Program-made: the position numbers and the translations under genes
In this document: positions 24,996-32,927 of the stretch, piece by piece
Position numbering within the stretch: the first letter of the stretch is position 1
Layout: the number at the start of each line of letters is the position of its first letter
Notes under the pieces: generated by a model
Told to the model about the DNA's origin: nothing
Databases searched by the model: none
What the model saw: only the letters and a program-made list of their open reading frames with translations
Origin: an uncultured Clostridia bacterium
Lineage (GTDB): Bacteria > Bacillota > Limnochordia > Darwinibacteriales > DTU012
Direction: 5' to 3'
Assembly (NCBI GenBank): GCA_900019385.1
Contig: FIZJ01000005.1
Location: 1-34,671, forward strand
DNA: 34,671 nucleotides

Positions 24996-25430
24996 ATGAG
25001 ATGCCTGTGTTTTTTGTGCCTGGCAGGTATACTGGTTTTCGCGGCGGCCTCCGCCGCCGGCGGCCAACGAGAGTTCACCCACTGGATCCACGGCGAGATT
25101 GTCGAGGTTTTTCCCGAACAAAATAAACTCAGGGTGCTGTATGACGGCAAAATGGGCATTTTCAGCCTTGCCCGCGGCGGGGAGATCTACCGCGGCGGCC
25201 GCTTGGTGTCGCTGGTCTCAACCAGGCCGATCACCGAGTCAAGATTTCAAGAAGGCTTGTTTTTCTTTAATGAGCATGGAGAGATCATCTTGATGATTGT
25301 GGATTATTCCATCGCCGAGGTGGAGACAGAAGCTGGCAGTGTTCTTGTTTACTACGACATTTTCGGCAGGGTGAAAGATATGGAACAAATCCCCCCATTT
25401 GAGAGGGATCCTGTGATTTGTAGCGAATAA
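24996..25430 (+). CDS. Small secreted protein of unknown function
   Basis: A 144-residue protein that I do not recognise. An N-terminal signal peptide (residues 1-21, FLCLAGILVFAAASAAGG, likely cleaved after Ala) is followed by a mature part predicted to be mostly beta strands, with repeated segments such as HGEIVEVFPEQNKLRVLYDG and ILMIVDYSIAEVE. The start is ATG at 24996; AAAGGGG at 24981-24987 is the ribosome binding site and lies between the arms of a 6-bp inverted repeat (24965-24970 with 24987-24992), which might influence translation. It lies between pyrG and fba, a slot that holds unrelated genes in Bacillus. Confidence 0.72.
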   Translation: MRCLCFLCLAGILVFAAASAAGGQREFTHWIHGEIVEVFPEQNKLRVLYDGKMGIFSLARGGEIYRGGRLVSLVSTRPITESRFQEGLFFFNEHGEIILMIVDYSIAEVETEAGSVLVYYDIFGRVKDMEQIPPFERDPVICSE

Positions 25431-25484
25431 TAGCTACATACAGATAGGGGGAATTAGAAGTTGCTGTTATCCGGAGAGAGAACT

Positions 25485-26081
25485 ATGGCAATTTACTGCC
25501 CTGCATGTGAACAGGTTCATTTTCACCAATTCTCATTGTTCGAACTGTCTAATTCTCCTCGTGCCTTTCACTGTGCCTGCGGATTCACCCAAGCCCATAT
25601 CGCCAAGCACAACCACCGTTATGAAATAAGCCTGCTGACAGCCGCCGGCGATCGCGTGCGCCTGCTGTTTCCATTCAGAGAGATCTGGTCTGCACCTTTG
25701 CTGACGCTGTATTCCCCTGGAGAAGGAGATATTCTCGGCTTCTTCGGCGATGCCGATCAGGTGGAAGAAGCCGTTGCCGATTTGGACAGCGATTTTTTGG
25801 AACCGGAGGATTTCTTCGCGCCGGAAGTGATGACCAGGATCCTGGCTTATCTGCAAAAGCTTGCCTCGAACCACAAGATCGGCTGTACATGCAGTAATCC
25901 GGCGGTGGGCATCGATGTCTACCCCGACAAGGTCGAACTTGTGTGTTCCCACTGCGGCAGCGCCATTTTGATGAGCGCTGTCAGCGAGGAGGATGTGAAC
26001 AGGCTTTTGAGCTTGTCGGAACTGAGAATGAAACCGGCGTCATATATATATTTGGGAGAATGGCTGAAGCCGATTCGGTGA
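25485..26081 (+). CDS. Cysteine-cluster protein of unknown function
   Basis: A cytosolic 198-residue protein without a family I can name. It carries two four-cysteine sets in mirrored order: CPAC (C5, C8) with CAC (C30, C32) near the N-terminus, and CTC (C134, C136) with CSHC (C154, C157) near the C-terminus, both plausible zinc sites. Between them is an acidic stretch (about residues 90-115, rich in Asp/Glu). The start is taken as ATG at 25485, with GGAG 8 nt upstream; an in-frame TTG at 25461 behind AGGGGG is an equal alternative that would add eight residues. It lies directly before fba (16 nt). Confidence 0.72.
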   Translation: MAIYCPACEQVHFHQFSLFELSNSPRAFHCACGFTQAHIAKHNHRYEISLLTAAGDRVRLLFPFREIWSAPLLTLYSPGEGDILGFFGDADQVEEAVADLDSDFLEPEDFFAPEVMTRILAYLQKLASNHKIGCTCSNPAVGIDVYPDKVELVCSHCGSAILMSAVSEEDVNRLLSLSELRMKPASYIYLGEWLKPIR

Positions 26082-26097
26082 TTGAGGAGGAGTTTTT

Positions 26098-26949
26098 TTG
26101 TTAGTATCAGGAAAAGAACTTTTTCAGGACGCTAAACGCCGCAAATACGCGGTAGGTGCTTTCAACATCAACAACATGGAGATTATGCAGGCAATTGTGG
26201 AAGTGGCGGAGGAGCTGAATTCGCCCGTTTTCATCCAAGCCAGCCAAGGCGGCATTAAATACGCGGGCCTGGAATACATAGCAGGCATGGGTAAAATTGC
26301 CGCAGCCAAAGCCAAGGTGCCTGTCGCCTTGAACATTGACCACGGCACCGATTTCAACCAGGTGGTGCGCTGTATCCGGCACGGTTTTTCCGCAGTGATG
26401 ATCGACGGGTCGAAACTGCCGTTCGAGGAAAATGTCGCCATCACCAGGAAGGTGGTGGAGGTGGCCCATCCCAATGATGTTTCTGTGGAAGCTGAACTCG
26501 GCAAGATCACAGGAGTCGAGGATGACATCGCCGTCGCCGAGCACGAGGGGTTGTTCACCGATCCTGACGAAGCCTATGCGTTTGTCCAGCAGACCAACTG
26601 CGATGCTTTGGCAGTTGCCATCGGCACCGCGCATGGGGTCTACCGCGGCGAGCCCAAGTTGGATTTTGACCGGCTGCAGGCCATCGCCAGCAAGATTGAC
26701 ACACCAATAGTGCTCCACGGGGCTTCCGGCGTACCGGATGACGCCATCAGGAAGGCTGTTTCTCTGGGCGTGTGCAAGATCAATATTGACACGGAACTGC
26801 GGCTGGCGTTTGCTCAGGCGATCAAACAAGTACTTAACGAAAACCCCGACGAATACGATCCCCGGAAGATTCTCGGCCCGGCAAAAGAGGCCATGAAGAA
26901 TACGGTCAGGGCCAAAATGCAGTTGTTTGGTTCAGCAGGCAAAGCATAG
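26098..26949 (+). CDS. fba: Class II fructose-bisphosphate aldolase
   Basis: Zinc enzyme cleaving fructose-1,6-bisphosphate to DHAP and glyceraldehyde-3-phosphate (or the reverse); a closely related tagatose-bisphosphate specificity cannot be excluded. It is 283 residues long. Metal and phosphate motifs are visible: NIDHGTD (H82), [36 protein letters not shown] and KINIDTELR. The start is TTG at 26098, behind AGGAGGAG with optimal spacing. The rho start lies 37 nt downstream of the stop. Confidence 0.95.
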   Translation: MLVSGKELFQDAKRRKYAVGAFNINNMEIMQAIVEVAEELNSPVFIQASQGGIKYAGLEYIAGMGKIAAAKAKVPVALNIDHGTDFNQVVRCIRHGFSAVMIDGSKLPFEENVAITRKVVEVAHPNDVSVEAELGKITGVEDDIAVAEHEGLFTDPDEAYAFVQQTNCDALAVAIGTAHGVYRGEPKLDFDRLQAIASKIDTPIVLHGASGVPDDAIRKAVSLGVCKINIDTELRLAFAQAIKQVLNENPDEYDPRKILGPAKEAMKNTVRAKMQLFGSAGKA

Positions 26950-26986
26950 GGCCGGTTCAATCACTGGGAAACGAGGTGTTCGATGC

Positions 26987-28255
26987 TTGGATATCGCTGA
27001 ATTGGAAAGGATGACGACGGCGGAGTTGCAGTCAATCGCCAAGCAGCTGTCTGTTCCCTACTCAAATCTGCGCAAGAGAGACTTGATCATCCAGATCTTA
27101 AAGGGAGAGACGGAAAAAGAAGGGCTGCTGTTCATCAGCGGAATTCTGGAAATAATGCCTGAAGGCTTTGGCTTCTTGCGAGTGGATAATTACACTCCCG
27201 GTGTCGACGATGTCTATGTCTCTCCTTCGCAGATCAGGCGTTTCAACATGCGGGTAGGAGATGAAGTACTGGGCCAGGTCCGGCCGCCGAAAGATGGCGA
27301 ACGGTATTACGCGCTGCTGAAAGTGTGCGCCATTAACCTGTCCAATCCTGAACTGGCTCTGTCAAGGCCTCATTTCGACGACTTGACTCCGATCTATCCC
27401 AACCAGCGCTTACGGTTGGAAACATCCCCCTCCGAGATTACCATGCGGCTGATCGACATCATTGCCCCTTTGGGCCTTGGCCAGCGCGGTATGATTGTGG
27501 CGCCGCCCAAGGCGGGGAAGACTACTATCTTGAAGCAGATCGCCAACGCCATCACCGCCAACAATCCTGATGTGGAATTGATTGTGCTGCTCATCGACGA
27601 GCGGCCGGAGGAAGTAACCGACATGGAACGTTCGGTGGACGGGGAAGTCATCAGCTCCACTTTCGACCTGCCCCCGGAAAACCACGTCCGGGTGGCGGAT
27701 ATTGTCTTAGAGAGAGCCAAACGCTTGGTTGAGTCGGGCAAAGACGTAGTGATTCTTTTGGACAGCATCACAAGGCTGGCCAGGGCTCACAACCTGGTTG
27801 TCCCTCCCAGCGGGCGGACTTTGTCCGGCGGCGTGGATCCGGCGGCGCTTCACCGCCCAAAAAGGTTCTTTGGTGCCGCCAGAAAGCTTGAGGAACATGG
27901 AAGCCTCACCATCCTGGCGACAGCCCTGGTGGAAACCGGAAGCCGGATGGATGATGTGATTTATGAAGAGTTCAAAGGCACTGGGAACATGGAAATCCAT
28001 CTCGATCGGAAGCTTGCGGAACGAAGAATATTCCCCGCCATAGATATCTACCGTTCCGGCACCCGCAAAGAGGAACTGCTGCTTGATCCAAGAGAATTGG
28101 AAGCCATGTGGATTCTGCGCAAGGCCATGAGCTCGCTGGGGCCAGCGGAGACTTTGGATTTGATCCTGGAGCGCTTGTCTGCGACCAAGTCCAACGCCGA
28201 ATTGATCGATCTAATCATAAATTCTTCGTTTGCGGAGAATCTGAGAAATATGTGA
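26987..28255 (+). CDS. rho: Transcription termination factor Rho
   Basis: Hexameric RNA-dependent ATPase that ends untranslated transcripts; 422 residues. It has an N-terminal helical domain (about 1-45, with [13 protein letters not shown]), an OSB RNA-binding domain (about 48-120, with [13 protein letters not shown]), and an ATPase core with Walker [10 protein letters not shown] (about 172-180), Walker [15 protein letters not shown], the Q-loop and the C-terminal [21 protein letters not shown]. No large lineage-specific N-terminal insertion is present. The start is taken as TTG at 26987, with GAGGTG 8 nt upstream; this gives the usual short opening and avoids overlap with fba. Confidence 0.95.
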   Translation: MDIAELERMTTAELQSIAKQLSVPYSNLRKRDLIIQILKGETEKEGLLFISGILEIMPEGFGFLRVDNYTPGVDDVYVSPSQIRRFNMRVGDEVLGQVRPPKDGERYYALLKVCAINLSNPELALSRPHFDDLTPIYPNQRLRLETSPSEITMRLIDIIAPLGLGQRGMIVAPPKAGKTTILKQIANAITANNPDVELIVLLIDERPEEVTDMERSVDGEVISSTFDLPPENHVRVADIVLERAKRLVESGKDVVILLDSITRLARAHNLVVPPSGRTLSGGVDPAALHRPKRFFGAARKLEEHGSLTILATALVETGSRMDDVIYEEFKGTGNMEIHLDRKLAERRIFPAIDIYRSGTRKEELLLDPRELEAMWILRKAMSSLGPAETLDLILERLSATKSNAELIDLIINSSFAENLRNM

Positions 28256-28317
28256 AAGGAATTCGTTAATCTCTGTCGAAACAGTTTTGGAGAAGGGTTT
28301 GGCAAAGGAGGAGAATC

Positions 28318-29451
28318 ATGAACGGCCGGCGACGATATCTACGGCCGCTGACCTTGTTTATTCTTATGGGCCTGTTCAGCCTGTCACTGGTGGGTCAGTT
28401 GGACAGTAGGTTGAATATCGGTGGGTTCGATTGGGAAACTACTATAGACTATGAAGCGCATTATCAGTCCCGCGGATTCGCTGGGAATCAAACCGATGAC
28501 TCTTTGGCCGCCGATCAAGCAGAAGATGCGGCCAGCGGACTTGAACAACCTATGACCAGTGCCACCGAAGAAAGCGCACAAGCGGAAAGCCAAGAGGCAG
28601 AACCGGCCTTTGCCAACACCCAGGAAGCTGAAAAGGCAGACCAGGAACCGGCCGTGAAAGCAGCGGTCAAAGTGGACTTGAACGATATCCCTCAGGCGCC
28701 GATACCCAAACCGGAGCAGGATAGGGAAAAACCCACCATCCTCATTCATACCGTCCGCGCCGGCGAGACCCTGTGGGATATTGCCAAATCGTACGGCATC
28801 ACGGTGAACGAGATCGTTGCCACCAACAATATCAAGAATCAGAACCGGATCCAGGTTGGCCAGGCCCTGAAGATTCTGACTGTCAAGGGTGTGCTGCACA
28901 AAGTCGCCCCGGGCGAGAATCTTTGGGAGATTGCCGAGCGCTACGGAGTATCCTTGGCGGAGATTGCCGATGTTAACAAAATCACCAACCCGTCTCTGGT
29001 CCAGGCGGGGCAGGAGATTGTAATTCCCGGAGCCACTCAGCTGCTGATCAAGGATGCCCTTGTGGTCAACGGTCAGCTGCAGAGAGCCTTTGACTGGCCG
29101 GTGCGGGGCCGGATCTCTTCGAATTTCGGCATGCGCTGGGGCAGGATGCATAACGGATTGGATGTCGCTGTGGTTACCGGCACTCCCGTGCGGGCTGCCG
29201 CCGACGGCCGGGTCACTTTCAGCGGCAGCATGGGCGACTATGGGCTGCTGGTGATCATTGATCACGGCAATAGTGTGGAAACCCGCTACGCCCACAACTC
29301 ACGGCTTGTGGCCAGTGTGGGGCAGCAGGTGAAACGGGGCGATATCATTGCCTACAGCGGCAATACCGGCAACTCCACCGGGCCGCATCTCCATTTCGAA
29401 ATCAGATACCGGAACACTCCTGTCGATCCGGTCAAGTACCTGAAAAACTAA
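28318..29451 (+). CDS. Murein hydrolase: signal anchor, two LysM domains, M23 peptidase
   Basis: Cell-envelope peptidoglycan endopeptidase, 377 residues. The N-terminal anchor or signal lies at about 9-27, followed by an acidic, Ala/Glu/Gln-rich linker (about 55-120). Two LysM peptidoglycan-binding domains lie at about 143-187 and 193-236, and an M23 (LytM-like) metallopeptidase at about 262-375. The zinc and catalytic residues are intact: H278 and D282 in HNGLD, H326, and the HLHFE motif (H357, H359). It should therefore be an active enzyme, not an EnvC-like activator only. The start is ATG at 28318, behind AAGGAGG. It lies between rho and rpmE and may act at division, growth or spore germination. 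Confidence 0.94.
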   Translation: MNGRRRYLRPLTLFILMGLFSLSLVGQLDSRLNIGGFDWETTIDYEAHYQSRGFAGNQTDDSLAADQAEDAASGLEQPMTSATEESAQAESQEAEPAFANTQEAEKADQEPAVKAAVKVDLNDIPQAPIPKPEQDREKPTILIHTVRAGETLWDIAKSYGITVNEIVATNNIKNQNRIQVGQALKILTVKGVLHKVAPGENLWEIAERYGVSLAEIADVNKITNPSLVQAGQEIVIPGATQLLIKDALVVNGQLQRAFDWPVRGRISSNFGMRWGRMHNGLDVAVVTGTPVRAAADGRVTFSGSMGDYGLLVIIDHGNSVETRYAHNSRLVASVGQQVKRGDIIAYSGNTGNSTGPHLHFEIRYRNTPVDPVKYLKN

Positions 29452-29459
29452 ATTTTAGC

Positions 29460-29488
29460 TTGTTTCATTCGCTCTCTTGTGGTATAAT
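29460..29488 (+). promoter_or_regulatory. Sigma-A promoter of rpmE
   Basis: TTGTTT (29460-29465), a 17-nt spacer and a perfect TATAAT (29483-29488), 33 nt before the rpmE start. Confidence 0.8.
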
Positions 29489-29521
29489 TGCTTTTGGTTT
29501 ACGGAGAGAGAGGTGAAGGCA

Positions 29522-29740
29522 ATGCGGAAAGGTATCCATCCAGAATATGGAGATGCTACTGTCACATGTGCGTGTGGCGAAACCTTCAAGACGAAGTCAA
29601 CCAAGAAAGAGATCAGAGTAGAGGTCTGTTCGAAATGCCACCCGTTCTACACCGGCCAGCGACAGCAAGTGGTCACCACCGGTGGGCGCATTGAGCGGTT
29701 CCGGAAGAAATACGACTTGGATAACAGTAACGCCAAATAA
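29522..29740 (+). CDS. rpmE: 50S ribosomal protein L31
   Basis: Large-subunit ribosomal protein of 72 residues. Four cysteines (C16, C18, C36, C39; CxC and [10 protein letters not shown]) mark the zinc-binding, C+ form of L31. The start is ATG at 29522, giving the standard [18 protein letters not shown] lies just upstream. It has its own promoter and a terminator, and follows the rho neighbourhood as in Bacillus. Confidence 0.97.
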   Translation: MRKGIHPEYGDATVTCACGETFKTKSTKKEIRVEVCSKCHPFYTGQRQQVVTTGGRIERFRKKYDLDNSNAK

Positions 29741-29749
29741 GAACAACTT

Positions 29750-29780
29750 AAAGCAGGGAAATCCCCTGCTTTTAGTTTTT
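29750..29780 (+). terminator. Terminator of rpmE
   Basis: A 9-bp stem AAAGCAGGG/CCCTGCTTT (29750-29758 with 29764-29772) is followed by AGTTTTT. It lies 33 nt before dusB. Confidence 0.88.
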
Positions 29781-29813
29781 ACAGAATGGTTGGAAACAGG
29801 TGGTGATTACCCA

Positions 29814-30767
29814 GTGGTCATTTTGGCTCCTATGGCAGGCGCCACCGACCAAGCGTTCAGAACAATCGTGAAATGTTTCGGCTGTGATTTGGTTGTCAGC
29901 GAGATGGTTTCAGCCCAAGGGCTGCTCTATGATAATGAAAACACAAAAGCGCTGCTTGAGTTCACAGAAGCCGAACGGCCGATTGCAGTGCAGCTGTTCG
30001 GCCGTGATCCCAAGGTGCTGGCGAAAGCGGCGGCCATAGTGGCCCAGGAATACCGCCCGGACATGATTGATCTCAACATGGGCTGCCCCACCCCGAAGAT
30101 TGTCAAAAACGGGGATGGCGCCGCACTGTTGAGGCAGCCGCAGTTGGTGAGCGAGATCGTCGAGGCGGTGGCTGCCGCGGTCGATCTGCCCGTTACTGTC
30201 AAGATCCGCCTTGGATGGGATCAAAGCCAGATCAACTGTGTCGAGATAGCCCGCAGGATTGAGGATGCTGGAGCTTACTGGATAGCCGTCCATGCCAGGA
30301 CGCGGGATCAGTTCTACGGCGGCCGGGCTGATTGGGATTATATCCGCCAGGTCAAGGAAGCAGTAAGCATACCGGTCGTGGGCAACGGCGATGTGGATTC
30401 GCCGCAGTCGGCGGCGAAGCTGATTGCCGAGACCGGCTGTGATCACGTGATGGTCGGCAGGGCGGCGCTGGGCAGGCCGTGGCTTCTCAAGCAGATCAAG
30501 CACTACCTGGCCACCGGATCTCTGCTTCCAGAACCAAGCCTGGCTGAACGGTTGGAGCTTGCCTTGGCTCATCTGCGGTTGAAGATTGGCTTTCAGGGCG
30601 AAGAAAGGGCTGTCAAGGAAATGCGTTCCCATTTGGCCTGGTACTTGAAAGGCATGCCCCATTCGGGAAAATTCAGGGCTGCCATGAATCAAGTGACAGA
30701 TTATGACGGCGTTAAAGCATTGTTGGAAAATTTCGCAGAGTCTCTTGCCCATGACACCAGAATTTGA
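29814..30767 (+). CDS. dusB: tRNA-dihydrouridine synthase
   Basis: FMN enzyme that reduces uridines in the tRNA D-loop; 317 residues. The TIM-barrel core has LAPMAGATDQAFR at the start, LFGRDPKVLAKAA, DLNMGCPTPKIVKNGDGAALLR with catalytic Cys91, KIRLGWD, VHARTRDQFYGGRADWDYI and VVGNGDVDSPQSA. The C-terminal helical domain binds tRNA. The start is taken as GTG at 29814, with AGGTGGTG 8 nt upstream; the frame is open further upstream but would run through the rpmE terminator. The gene is probably read from a promoter not clearly visible or by read-through. Confidence 0.93.
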   Translation: MVILAPMAGATDQAFRTIVKCFGCDLVVSEMVSAQGLLYDNENTKALLEFTEAERPIAVQLFGRDPKVLAKAAAIVAQEYRPDMIDLNMGCPTPKIVKNGDGAALLRQPQLVSEIVEAVAAAVDLPVTVKIRLGWDQSQINCVEIARRIEDAGAYWIAVHARTRDQFYGGRADWDYIRQVKEAVSIPVVGNGDVDSPQSAAKLIAETGCDHVMVGRAALGRPWLLKQIKHYLATGSLLPEPSLAERLELALAHLRLKIGFQGEERAVKEMRSHLAWYLKGMPHSGKFRAAMNQVTDYDGVKALLENFAESLAHDTRI

Positions 30768-30808
30768 TATGATTATTGTGAACAATGATGTGCACAGGAG
30801 GAACCGTA

Positions 30809-31345
30809 ATGGATGTGATCCGTATCGGCGACAAGCTGATCAGCCGCGAGAAAATCCACCGTTCCGTTGACCGGATCCTATCACTCAGGACAACCGGCGC
30901 CTCACAGCAGGAAGTGGCTAATCAGACCGGGATTGACCGCACATTCATATCCCGGTTGGAAACTCTGGGAGAGGTGCGCAAAGGTGGACGGGTAGCGGTT
31001 ATCGGTTTTCCTCTGGCGAACAAGGCCGAATTGGAGCAGGTCTGCCGGGACTGCGCCGTTGACTATCACCTCCTGCTGACGGATCAGGAACGGTGGCAGT
31101 TCGTGGACATCGAAAGCGGTTTGACCCTCATGAACAAGCTGATGGAGATCATCACCAAGCTCCGGGAATTCGATGTGGTGATCATGATCGGCTCGGACAT
31201 GAGGATTCGCCTTGCGGAGGCTCTTTTCGGAGATGCGGTCATCGGTGTGGAGATCGGCGAATCTCCAATCAAGCAAGATGTTTACTATGACCCAGAACGT
31301 CTGGCCGGGTTAATCTCGAGTATAAAAGGTGGAACAGTCCAATGA
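30809..31345 (+). CDS. Helix-turn-helix transcriptional regulator, paired with downstream gene
   Basis: A 178-residue protein with an XRE-like helix-turn-helix near the N-terminus (about 30-55: TGASQQEVANQTGIDRTFIS then RLETLG) and a C-terminal alpha/beta domain with strands GRVAVIGFP and VVIMIGSDM that I cannot assign to a known ligand-binding family. The start is ATG at 30809, after AGGAGG with 7-nt spacing. Its stop overlaps the next ATG by 4 nt (ATGA), so the two are translated together and very likely act together. Confidence 0.82.
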   Translation: MDVIRIGDKLISREKIHRSVDRILSLRTTGASQQEVANQTGIDRTFISRLETLGEVRKGGRVAVIGFPLANKAELEQVCRDCAVDYHLLLTDQERWQFVDIESGLTLMNKLMEIITKLREFDVVIMIGSDMRIRLAEALFGDAVIGVEIGESPIKQDVYYDPERLAGLISSIKGGTVQ

Positions 31346-32253
31346 AGCATGTGGTGAGTGTGAGCATTGGCTCCAGCAAGCGGGATCACCGTGCGGAAGT
31401 GACCTTCCTCGGACAGGAATTCATCCTGGAACGGAGAGGCACCGACGGCGACATCAATAAAGCGATCGCCATGATCAAAGAGCTCGACGGCAAGGTCGAT
31501 GCCTTCGGCATGGGCGGCATTGATATCTGGATCTGGGGCGGGAAACGCCGTTATACTTTCAGGGACGGCAGGAAAATCGCCGCGGCTGCCCAAAAGACAC
31601 CGATTGTGGACGGATCGGGTTTGAAAAACACCCTCGAACGGCGGGTAATCTACCAGATCATTGAGCGGAATCCGGGTTTGCTGAGTGGCAAAAACGTGAT
31701 GATGGTCTCCGCCATGGATCGGTTTGGAATGGCCGAAGCCTTGCTTGATGCCGGGTGCAGAACCATGTACGGTGATTTTATCTTCGCACTGGGGATGCCG
31801 CTGCCCCTTTACCGGCTCAGCACCCTTCACAATGTCATTGCACCCGTAGTGGCGCCTATCGCTGTACGGCTTCCCTTCAAGATGATTTACCCCACCGGCG
31901 AGAAACAGGAGAAAACACACCCGGAGAGCCGCTTCAAGAAATACTATGATTGGGCGGATGTGATTGCCGGCGACTGGCACATGATCAAGAAATACCTACC
32001 CTGGCACATCGATGGCAAAGTGATTATCACCAACACAGTCACCCTGGCCGATGTCGAACTGCTCCGCTCCCGGGGAGCCGGTTTGTTGATCACCACTACA
32101 CCGGAGATCCAAGGCCGGTCGTTCGGGACCAATGTCATGGAGGCTATGCTGGTGGCATATATGGGGAAGCCGCTTGAGCAGATTCGGCCGGAGGACTACA
32201 TTAAGCTATTGGAAAAGGCTGAGCTCGAGCCCAGGTTTGTGCATCTGAACTAG
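31342..32253 (+). CDS. 'Quinate 5-dehydrogenase'-like protein of unknown function
   Basis: A 303-residue cytosolic protein. Homologues in clostridial genomes are often labelled quinate/shikimate dehydrogenase, but I see no standard GxGxxG nucleotide-binding loop; the best candidate segment, KNVMMVSAMDRFGMAEAL, is only loosely similar. Other notable segments are SIGSSKRDHRAEVTFLGQEF at the start, a Gly-rich FGMGGIDIWIWGGKRRYTF, and ITTTPEIQGRSFGTNVMEA near the C-terminus. The start overlaps the regulator stop by 4 nt, with AGGTGG upstream. A strong terminator follows. The enzymatic label should be treated as unproven. Confidence 0.75.
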   Translation: MKHVVSVSIGSSKRDHRAEVTFLGQEFILERRGTDGDINKAIAMIKELDGKVDAFGMGGIDIWIWGGKRRYTFRDGRKIAAAAQKTPIVDGSGLKNTLERRVIYQIIERNPGLLSGKNVMMVSAMDRFGMAEALLDAGCRTMYGDFIFALGMPLPLYRLSTLHNVIAPVVAPIAVRLPFKMIYPTGEKQEKTHPESRFKKYYDWADVIAGDWHMIKKYLPWHIDGKVIITNTVTLADVELLRSRGAGLLITTTPEIQGRSFGTNVMEAMLVAYMGKPLEQIRPEDYIKLLEKAELEPRFVHLN

Positions 32254-32274
32254 TTTTTTCCCGAGGTCAAACAG

Positions 32275-32305
32275 AAGATGTCATTTCCTTGACATCTTTT
32301 TTTTT
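32275..32305 (+). terminator. Terminator of the HTH/quinate-dehydrogenase-like operon
   Basis: A 9-bp stem AAGATGTCA/TGACATCTT (32275-32283 with 32290-32298), a 6-nt loop and nine T. Confidence 0.93.
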
Positions 32306-32317
32306 GTTACTTATAAT
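32289..32317 (+). promoter_or_regulatory. Consensus sigma-A promoter of greA–lysS, overlapping the terminator
   Basis: A perfect TTGACA (32289-32294), 17-nt spacer and perfect TATAAT (32312-32317). The -35 lies in the loop and 3' arm of the preceding terminator, and the spacer contains its T-run. The leader to greA is then about 118 nt, containing a CCCTCA/TGAGGG stem (32378-32383 with 32401-32406) of unknown meaning. Confidence 0.87.
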
Positions 32318-32442
32318 AGATAAGACACATTGCGAAGCGTGGAAAACAGCAGGTTAGAGCAAGCATAAACTGTAATCCCCTCAGCCATATTAACGATAAT
32401 TGAGGGTCATGATCATCGCATTGACAAAGGAGAGGTTAGCCT

Positions 32443-32925
32443 GTGACACAAAAGGAAGTCCTGTTGACACCTGAGGGATTGAAAAAGCTGGAGAAGGAGC
32501 TGGAGTATCTCAAAACCGTCAAGCGCCGAGAGATCGCCCAGCGGATCAAGCAGGCCCTCGAATTCGGCGACATCACCGAGAACTCGGAATACGATGACGC
32601 GAAAAACGAACAGGCTTTTATCGAAGGAAGAATCCTGACGCTGGAGAGAATCTTGCGGAATGCCAGAGTAATAGATGATGAAGAGCATGCCGAAGGAGAG
32701 GCAGTGGTGGGACGTTGGGTCACCTTAAAGGATCTGGAGACTGGAGAGGTCTTTGAGTATAAGATTGTTGGTTCCGCCGAAGCCGACCCCATGCACGCCA
32801 AAATATCCAATGAGTCACCGGTAGGAAAAGCCCTGATCGGCAAGACTCCAGGCGCGGAAATAATTGTCGATGTAGCCGACGGGATCTTACGGTATCAAAT
32901 ACTGGATGTTCGCCGGGAGGGATAA
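32443..32925 (+). CDS. greA: Transcription elongation factor GreA
   Basis: Binds backtracked RNA polymerase and stimulates cleavage of the nascent RNA; 160 residues, normal length. The N-terminal antiparallel coiled coil (about 1-75) carries the acidic tip in [17 protein letters not shown]; the C-terminal FKBP-like domain has [21 protein letters not shown] and [14 protein letters not shown]. The start is GTG at 32443, with GGAGAGG upstream. lysS follows after 2 nt; the greA–lysS order is common in Bacillota. Confidence 0.97.
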   Translation: MTQKEVLLTPEGLKKLEKELEYLKTVKRREIAQRIKQALEFGDITENSEYDDAKNEQAFIEGRILTLERILRNARVIDDEEHAEGEAVVGRWVTLKDLETGEVFEYKIVGSAEADPMHAKISNESPVGKALIGKTPGAEIIVDVADGILRYQILDVRREG

Positions 32926-32927
32926 CT

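Noticed and set aside
28384-29295. Open frame (303 codons) on the minus strand opposite the LysM/M23 gene
   Set aside because: The plus strand carries complete LysM and M23 motifs with intact zinc ligands; the antisense translation resembles no family.
29682-29813. Upstream extension of the dusB frame
   Set aside because: It would overlap rpmE and pass through the rpmE terminator. The GTG at 29814 has a good ribosome binding site and the expected N-terminus.
32421-32426. TTGACA just upstream of greA as a -35 element
   Set aside because: No -10 hexamer fits 16-18 nt downstream, and it sits next to the ribosome binding site. The perfect promoter at 32289-32317 explains the gene.
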